Assembly: GCA_017527075.1 (NCBI GenBank)
Contig: JAFXQM010000018.1
Span: 62,001-126,000 of the forward strand
Reading direction: 5' to 3'
From: Selenomonadaceae bacterium
Lineage (GTDB): Bacteria > Bacillota > Negativicutes > Selenomonadales > Selenomonadaceae
DNA length: 64,000 nt
The translations under genes and the position numbers were made by a program. The notes beneath the pieces are model-generated. The model made no database searches. It was not told where the DNA came from and saw nothing but the letters and a program-made list of their open reading frames with translations. Shown here piece after piece: positions 59,299 through 64,000 of this stretch. Every line of letters starts with the position of its first letter. The stretch's first letter is position 1.

Positions 59299-59886
59299 TC
59301 AATAACCCCAGCTGAAAATAAAATCCAGCGGAACGTTCAGCCCGCCGAGAATGGAAACGGGCACCTCGTGCTTGACGTCAGCCAACTCGTCCTCGTCGAG
59401 CAATTTCAAATCGTCCTCACTCATCAGAGTATAAACTTCGTCCAAAAAATATTTTCCGTCTTGCAAAAGATAAACCATTACGCTCTTGGCGCGCGGGTCA
59501 ACAATCCAATACTCTTTGACGCCCTGCGCCTCGTAAATGTCTTTCTTTATCGTGAGGTCTTTTTTGCGCGTCGAATGGGAAAGAACTTCGACGACCATGT
59601 CGGGAGCACCGTAAATTGCTTTGCGTCCGGCGAGAATTTTTTCGTTGGACTTCAAGACGACAACCAAATCGGGCTTGAAAAAGCTGCCGTCGGAAAAATG
59701 CACGTCGACGTTGTCAGGGTAAATGTAGCCGCTTTTGTTTGCCATCAAGTGATTGCCGATGAACAAATACAATCGCCCGATAATATCGCTGTGAGTAAGG
59801 TTCGCTGCAGGTGACATAATTTTTTCCCCTCCGATAATTTCGTAAGACGGATAAAGCAGGCGTTCGTCGAGAATTTCAGCCGCCAT
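59299..59886 (-). CDS. Uma2-family protein (DUF820, PD-(D/E)XK nuclease fold)
   Basis: 195 residues from ATG 59886 after GGGGAGG. The family pattern is YEIIGGEKIMSPA near the start, FKPDLVVV, APDMVVEVLSHSTRKKDLTIKK (Asp...Glu-Val-x-Ser...Lys) and YEAQGVKEYWIVDPRAKSV. The fold is that of restriction-like nucleases and is abundant in cyanobacteria, but no activity has been firmly shown. Follows the beta-roll remnant's start closely (15 bases between the genes). Confidence 0.88.
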   Translation of the reverse strand: MAAEILDERLLYPSYEIIGGEKIMSPAANLTHSDIIGRLYLFIGNHLMANKSGYIYPDNVDVHFSDGSFFKPDLVVVLKSNEKILAGRKAIYGAPDMVVEVLSHSTRKKDLTIKKDIYEAQGVKEYWIVDPRAKSVMVYLLQDGKYFLDEVYTLMSEDDLKLLDEDELADVKHEVPVSILGGLNVPLDFIFSWGY

Positions 59887-59970
59887 GAAAATCGCCTCCC
59901 CATAAAATTTTTGTGAATCGTTTTATGCATTATCAGTGATTTTTTTCTCGTTGTCAACTAAGCGGCGCAT

Positions 59971-60051
59971 AAAAAAAGTGATTAGTGATTAGTGATTAGC
60001 TTTAAGCTTTAAGGAAAAATCTAACCACTAACCACTAACCACTAACCACTA
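59971..60051 (-). terminator. Long hairpin made of GTTAGTG heptamers, probable terminator of the flavodoxin-like gene
   Basis: On the minus strand GTGGTTAGTGGTTAGTGG (from 60051) can pair with CTAATCACTAATCAC (to 59978) with one G-U per heptamer, a stem of about 22 bp, followed by TTTTTTT (59977-59971). It starts about 12 bases after the stop of the gene at 60063-60545. Between the arms lies CTTAAAGCTTAAAG. Confidence 0.65.
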
Positions 60052-60062
60052 AATTAATTTTA

Positions 60063-60545
60063 TCAGAGGGCGAGAGATTTAATCCAATCGCTCAAAGTAT
60101 TTTTGTCGGTGCGTCCGCGGAAGACTTGCCCTTGAATCCAACGAACGCCGGCCGCGCAGGAAGGCTTGAGCTGCGCGAGCGTCTGCCCGAAGCCTGAGCC
60201 GCCCGACGTCGCGAACAGGACAATCGTCTTGCCGGCGAAGTCGTAACTTTCCAAAAAGCTGTTGATGATGTGCGGCGCGACGTACCACCAGATGGGAAAG
60301 CCGAGGAAAATCGTGTCGTATGCGGCGGCGTCGAAATTTTTGTCGGCGAGGGCGGGACGTGAATTGATGTCCGCCATTTCGACCGAGCTGCGCGATTGCG
60401 AGTTGTTCCAGTTCAAATCCTTGCCCGTGTAAGGCGTCGCGGGTTTAATCTCGTAAGTGTCCGCGCCGATGACTTCCGCCAAGGTGCCGGCAAGCTTGCG
60501 CGTGGTGCCGCTCGCCGAAAAGTATGCGACAATTTTTTTGCTCAT
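60063..60545 (-). CDS. Flavodoxin-like protein (flavodoxin_4 family)
   Basis: 160 residues: KKIVAYFSASGTTRKLAGTLAEVIGADTYEIKPATPYT opens the FMN-binding fold, then FLGFPIWWYVAPHIINSFLE and FATSGGSGFGQTLAQLKP. Members (YcxA/DUF-type flavodoxins) are often FMN-dependent quinone or nitro reductases or electron carriers. ATG overlaps the stop of the small upstream gene (ATGA), so translationally coupled. Distinct from the classical flavodoxin at 14565. Confidence 0.88.
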   Translation of the reverse strand: MSKKIVAYFSASGTTRKLAGTLAEVIGADTYEIKPATPYTGKDLNWNNSQSRSSVEMADINSRPALADKNFDAAAYDTIFLGFPIWWYVAPHIINSFLESYDFAGKTIVLFATSGGSGFGQTLAQLKPSCAAGVRWIQGQVFRGRTDKNTLSDWIKSLAL

Positions 60546-60733
60546 AAAAGTCCCTCCGAATTTCTTGCAAAGTCAAATTTGATGTTCGTCTCGCCGACAG
60601 TCGGTCTTTGCGAATCGTAACGAATTCCCGTGTCGGAAATGCGATAATTTTTTTTGTCGTTGTCGTCGTCGTCCAAAGTCGGCTTCTTCAAAGCATTCAG
60701 GATATCGTCAATCCTCGCGCCGTCTTCAAACAT
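60542..60733 (-). CDS. Small acidic protein of unknown function, 63 aa
   Basis: Start ATG 60733 after GAGGAGG. MFEDGARIDDILNALKKPTLDDDDNDKKNYRISDTGIRYDS... with an Asp-rich middle (DDDDND) and no membrane segment. The longer ORF to 60889 runs through tandem repeats and lacks a ribosome site. Coupled to the flavodoxin-like gene by an ATGA overlap. No family recognised. Confidence 0.5.
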   Translation of the reverse strand: MFEDGARIDDILNALKKPTLDDDDNDKKNYRISDTGIRYDSQRPTVGETNIKFDFARNSEGLL

Positions 60734-60755
60734 TTTACTCGCCTCCTCAGTAGCC

Positions 60756-60882
60756 GAAAAATTTTTCACGCCCGCGCAGAGCCGAATCGTCGACGAAAAT
60801 TTTTTCACGCCGCGCAGAGCCGAATCGTCGACGAAAATTTTTTCACGCCGCACCGAGCCGAATCCTCGCCGGAAAATTTTTG
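60756..60882. repeat. Three tandem 38-bp units
   Basis: Unit AAAATTTTTTCACGCCGCGC followed by AGAGCCGAATCGTCGACG, present three times; the third is more diverged (ACCGAGCCGAATCCTCGCCGG). It lies between the small acidic gene and the aldo/keto reductase stop. Too short and spacerless for CRISPR. Confidence 0.85.
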
Positions 60883-60898
60883 CCGTCACGATTTTTCC

Positions 60899-62047
60899 TC
60901 AGTAGCCGAAAACTTTTGCCGCCCTCAACATGTTCTCGCGAATCTTCACGCCGAAGGGGCAACGCGTCTCGCACACGCCGCACTGAATGCATTCGCCCGC
61001 GTGATGAGTCAACGCCGCGTAATGTTCGCGGACGGTTTCGGGAATTTCCGCTTGCGTCTCCGCCAAGTGCAAAAACTTCGTGACGTAAGCGATGTCGATT
61101 TTCTTGACGCACGGCGCGCAGTGACTGCAGTAAACGCAATGCCCCTGCCAAGAAATTTTCGGGAAGGTCGCGAACGTCAGCGCGTAATCTTTTTCCTCGG
61201 CCGTCGCCTCCTCGTAAGAAATGCTCTGCTTGAGTTGCTCAACCGAGTGCGCGCCCGCCAACACAACCGCCACCGCCGGTCTGCTCAGCGCGTAATGGAT
61301 GCACTGGTTCGGTGTCAACGCCACGCCCGCCGGCGACAGTTCCGCGTTCAACAAATCGCCGCCGCCGAAGCATTTCATGACGGTTATTCCCACGCCCAGC
61401 TGCTGACAAGTTTCGTAAAGCCGCTGACGGTCGCTGTCCATGTTCGTCAAATGTCCCGCGTAATTTTTTTCATTCCACAGCTGCTCCACGTCCTCGGAGG
61501 CGGGCAACAAATCGTAACACGGATTGACGCTGAACATGAGCACTTCAATCGCGCCGCTCTGAACCGCCGCCAACGCCACCTGCGGATTGTGACTGCTCAG
61601 CCCGATGTGCCGGATTTTGCCCGCAGATTTTAATTCGCGCGCGTAATCCAGAATTCCGCCCGAAACTATTTTCTGCCAGTCGTCCAACGCGTCGCAGTAG
61701 TGAATCGTGCCCACGTCAATGTAATTCGTCTGCAGTTGCTCCAAAGATTCCTCGAAGCCCGCCACAACTTCCTTGAGCTTGCGCGTCCGCTTATACTGCC
61801 CGTTCTGCCACACGGAGCAGATGTGCGACTGCGCGATAAATTTTTCTCGCCGCCCGCGCAGAGCCTCGCCGACAGCTTTGCGCACGTCGGGGTTTGAGGT
61901 GTACAGGTCGAAGTAATTCACGCCCGCCGCCTCAGCCGCGTCGAAAAGTTTTTTGGTCATCGCGCAATTTTCTTCGCCGAAGCCTTCGCAGCCCATGCCG
62001 ATTTCGCTCACCTTCAAGCCGGTGTTGCCCAGCTCGCGATAAATCAT
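60899..62047 (-). CDS. Aldo/keto reductase with C-terminal 4Fe-4S domain
   Basis: Start ATG 62047, ten bases after AAAGGAG; a GTG at 62056 is too close. 382 residues: AKR barrel with YRELGNTGLKVSEIGMGCEGFG, DLYTSNPDVRKAVGEAL (Tyr of the catalytic set) and HIGLSSHNPQVAL. C-terminal cysteines CVYCSHCAPC (about 300) and GECIQCGVCETRCPFGV (about 355-370) bind two 4Fe-4S clusters. Such Fe-S AKRs occur in anaerobes, probably passing electrons to or from ferredoxin or flavodoxin. Substrate unknown. Confidence 0.92.
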   Translation of the reverse strand: MIYRELGNTGLKVSEIGMGCEGFGEENCAMTKKLFDAAEAAGVNYFDLYTSNPDVRKAVGEALRGRREKFIAQSHICSVWQNGQYKRTRKLKEVVAGFEESLEQLQTNYIDVGTIHYCDALDDWQKIVSGGILDYARELKSAGKIRHIGLSSHNPQVALAAVQSGAIEVLMFSVNPCYDLLPASEDVEQLWNEKNYAGHLTNMDSDRQRLYETCQQLGVGITVMKCFGGGDLLNAELSPAGVALTPNQCIHYALSRPAVAVVLAGAHSVEQLKQSISYEEATAEEKDYALTFATFPKISWQGHCVYCSHCAPCVKKIDIAYVTKFLHLAETQAEIPETVREHYAALTHHAGECIQCGVCETRCPFGVKIRENMLRAAKVFGY

Positions 62048-62071
62048 GCCGCTCACTCTCCTTTACGCGCA

Positions 62072-62106
62072 AAAAAATTAGACAGGAAAAAATTTTTTCC
62101 TGCCTG
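62072..62106 (-). terminator. Rho-independent terminator of the heptosyltransferase gene
   Basis: Minus strand GGCAGGAAAAAA / TTTTTTCCTGTC followed by TAATTTTTTT, 20 bases after the stop at 62126. Confidence 0.75.
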
Positions 62107-62125
62107 CAGTCCTCTCCAGACTCGG

Positions 62126-63448
62126 TCAAAGATTTTTCAAAAGGGGCGGCGTCAAATTTCTGTCGACAATCAAACGTTCAATCGCATCAATTACCATAAT
62201 CGGCGAGATTTCCTTTTGACACTCGGCCTCGCGCGGCGTTCCTCTGTGAAACTTACAAGGATTGGACGGATAATTAACAACGGGGTTATTGAAGCAGCCG
62301 TTGCACACGTTGCGGTTCGCCACACGATACGGCGTGTAAAATTCACACCAGTCTTGGCTGAAGCCGGCAATCATCACCACAGGACAATCGACGGCGTCTG
62401 CCAGCCATGACAGCCCGCTGCCCAAGCCGATAAAAAATTCCGCGTGATAAAGCATGTTCGCCCGCTCAATAATAGGTCGGTCGCCCGTGAAATCCTCGGC
62501 ACCCTCAGGCATGCACACCGTGTAGCCTTCGTGGGTTTCTTCTTTGTTTTTGTCAATGCAAAAGACGCGGTAGCCCAGCTGCTTCAAGTACTCGATGACG
62601 ATGTCCCAGCCGCCCGGCCACAGCCAAGTTTTAAATGGGGTGGTGGCTTGCACGGCAATGCAAACGTAGGGCTCGTCGGTGACAGGCGGGGCAGTCGGTT
62701 CAAAAATTGCTTTCGGCGGAATGTAACTTATCCCCAAAAGCGCGCCGCCTGTCCGAGTCATTGAAACATAACGGTAGTCGCAAGGCGTAATCGGAAACGG
62801 CGACATCACCATGACAAGATAGTAGGTCGCGTAAGTGTCAAAATCTTTTTGGTCAAAAAAAATGATGTCGGGATAAAGATGAGCCGCGAATTGGCGCAAC
62901 TTCTCCGGCACGCGAACGAACAATTTGCAGCGATGAACTCTTTGGAATTCTCGGAGATAGGTCAGAAAAGATATTGAGTCACCCAAAACAAATCTTTCCC
63001 CTTCAATAAGTGCGACGGGCTGACCTTCGAGATTGAGCGTGTGTGAAAAAATATTTTTGCCGTCCAAGAAGACGTCGACATGATATCGAACGAAATAATT
63101 TTCCACTGAAAGCAATCGTACACCCGAAAGATTTTTCTCAAAGAAAATTTTTTCTGTGTCGGCGTCTTTTACCCTGACGTAAAAATTTCCTTTGGGAACG
63201 TCGAGCCGCAAGCCGAAATTAAAATCCAGCCGCAGACCGTCAATGCCCGTCTCGCCATAGATTTTCGACTCAAAAGTTTCTTCCGAGAAACGGTACAGTT
63301 TTCTTATAAGCCATTTGAGAAATACTTGGTCGAAATCTTTTGGAGCTCTTCCCTTAAAAGTTTTTTTGAAGTCTTTAACATCTTGTGCGTGCGGATAAAT
63401 AATTCGATAGTCTTCAATGTCGTTTACGGTGAAGAAATGGAGCTTCAT
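62126..63448 (-). CDS. Autotransporter strand-loop-strand O-heptosyltransferase (TibC/BAHTCr family)
   Basis: 440 residues from ATG after GGAGG. N-terminal domain of unknown detail, then a GT-B fold of the GT9 style (YVCIAVQATTPFKTWLWPGGWDIVIEYLKQLGYRVFCID, FIGLGSGLSWLADAVDCPVVMI). The C-terminal Cys set NVCNGCFNN, NPCKFH and EAECQKEIS (four Cys) matches the iron-binding cysteines of TibC, whose dodecamer adds heptose to serines of autotransporter passenger repeats. A paralogue follows at 63468. The acceptor protein is not in the window. Confidence 0.85.
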   Translation of the reverse strand: MKLHFFTVNDIEDYRIIYPHAQDVKDFKKTFKGRAPKDFDQVFLKWLIRKLYRFSEETFESKIYGETGIDGLRLDFNFGLRLDVPKGNFYVRVKDADTEKIFFEKNLSGVRLLSVENYFVRYHVDVFLDGKNIFSHTLNLEGQPVALIEGERFVLGDSISFLTYLREFQRVHRCKLFVRVPEKLRQFAAHLYPDIIFFDQKDFDTYATYYLVMVMSPFPITPCDYRYVSMTRTGGALLGISYIPPKAIFEPTAPPVTDEPYVCIAVQATTPFKTWLWPGGWDIVIEYLKQLGYRVFCIDKNKEETHEGYTVCMPEGAEDFTGDRPIIERANMLYHAEFFIGLGSGLSWLADAVDCPVVMIAGFSQDWCEFYTPYRVANRNVCNGCFNNPVVNYPSNPCKFHRGTPREAECQKEISPIMVIDAIERLIVDRNLTPPLLKNL

Positions 63449-63463
63449 AAACAGTCCTCCAAT

Positions 63464-63485
63464 TTAGTTAGGAGTTAGGGGTTAG
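63464..63485. repeat. TTAGGAG-type heptamers inside a gene's 3' end
   Basis: TTAGTTAGGAGTTAGGGGTTAG. On the minus strand CTAACCCCTAACTCCTAA supplies the last codons (Leu-Thr-Pro-Asn-Ser) and stop of the paralogous heptosyltransferase at 63468. Confidence 0.75.
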
Positions 63486-64000
63486 TCTCAGTGCGGGCGG
63501 CGTCAAATTTTTGTCGACAATCAATCGTTCAATCGCGTCTATGACCATGCGCGGAGAAATTTCCTTTTGGCACTCCAGCGCGCGCGGCGTGTTTTTGTGA
63601 TAAGGGCATTTGTCAATGAAGTGAAAGACACTCACATCATTTGTGCAACCGTTACAAACTTTTCTGTTCGCCACCCGATACGGCGTGTAAAATTCGTGCC
63701 ACTCCCTTGAAAAACCGCAAATCATCACGACGGGGCAATTAACCGCCTCCGCCAGCCATGACAGCCCGCTGCTCAGCCCGATAAAAAATTCCGCGTGATA
63801 AAGCATGTTGGCACGCTCCATAAGCGGTCGGTTGCCCGTGAAGTCTTCCGCGCCTGCGGGCTTGCAAATCGTTAAACCGCCGTTGGATTCTTTGGCGTTC
63901 ATGTCAATGCAAAAGACGCGGTAGCCGAGGCGTTTAAGATAATCGACGACGATATCCCAGCCGTGCGGATAATGCCAACCTTTGTAAGTGTCCCGCGCTT
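63468..64000 (-). CDS. Second TibC-like O-heptosyltransferase, truncated by the window edge
   Basis: The open frame continues to 64000 (about 177 C-terminal residues visible). YPHGWDIVVDYLKRLGYRVFCID, RANMLYHAEFFIGLSSGLSWLAEAVNCPVVMICG and the four cysteines KVCNGCTND, DKCPYH and ALECQKEIS match the neighbour at 62126-63448 throughout, so they are tandem paralogues. The last residues LRLTPNS come from the TTAG repeat, suggesting that the repeat replaced or extended the original end. Confidence 0.82.
   Translation of the reverse strand, partial: ARDTYKGWHYPHGWDIVVDYLKRLGYRVFCIDMNAKESNGGLTICKPAGAEDFTGNRPLMERANMLYHAEFFIGLSSGLSWLAEAVNCPVVMICGFSREWHEFYTPYRVANRKVCNGCTNDVSVFHFIDKCPYHKNTPRALECQKEISPRMVIDAIERLIVDKNLTPPALRLTPNS

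Noticed and set aside
60756..60882. CRISPR array
   Set aside because: The 38-bp units are directly abutting with no unique spacers, only three copies, and no cas gene is present.
1..64000. tRNA or rRNA genes
   Set aside because: No intergenic segment holds a cloverleaf with a GTTCRANNC T-loop or rRNA-like sequence; most gaps are explained by the repeats and terminators listed.

Overview
The window looks like a chromosome segment of a diderm Firmicute of the class Negativicutes (Selenomonas-like). The evidence is a complete KDO-synthesis run for lipopolysaccharide (kdsB, kdsA, kdsD), RND efflux and a TibC-like O-heptosyltransferase, all implying an outer membrane, next to Firmicute-type genes (class III fbp, comFC, addB, tlyA beside dxs). 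This placement is inferred from gene content only. No rRNA, tRNA, CRISPR array, transposase or integrase was seen.

Layout. 1-3.7 kb: RND efflux adaptor (cut by the window edge) and pump. 3.8-9.2 kb: a 48-aa double-glycine peptide, small conserved unknowns, a guanylate-kinase-like protein, an amber-interrupted glycosyltransferase and an aminotransferase/acetyltransferase pair. 9.2-15 kb: rpsT, an ArsB/NhaD-type carrier, glnS, an HD protein, flavodoxin. 15-19 kb: GNAT, MscS channel, a small NrdD-C-terminus-like gene split by a group I intron with an HNH ORF, a lipoprotein. 19-30 kb: leuS, comFC, leuA, a CofE-like protein, a GH84 glycosidase, lone HicB, a membrane MutS-like ATPase. 30-36 kb: KDO genes around a frameshifted two-domain glycosyltransferase, then TrkH. 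36-42.7 kb: three tandem double-glycine-leader proteins plus a decayed fourth, fbp, addB. 43-51.4 kb: class A PBP, then a type IV pilus/type II secretion-like operon (PilT, Sel1, PilC, FtsE, four prepilins). 51.4-58.4 kb: a MacB-like ABC exporter with a glycosyltransferase gene between its two subunit genes, nadK, tlyA, dxs. 58.4-64 kb: exported protein, beta-roll remnant, Uma2, flavodoxin, Fe-S aldo/keto reductase, and two TibC-like heptosyltransferases (the second cut by the window edge).

The least ordinary material lies between genes. A dispersed element of about 200-265 bp occurs eight times, with fragments elsewhere. Its three hairpins keep their pairing while their sequence changes, and its first loop co-varies with a nearby segment as a pseudoknot would. 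Three genes carry a partial copy of their own 3' end directly downstream. Heptamer repeats built on TTAG sit at or just beyond stop codons. The group I intron lies inside a glycyl-radical-like motif. Several surface-glycosylation genes are broken by a stop codon or frameshift or carry a homopolymer; these could be real variation or assembly error.
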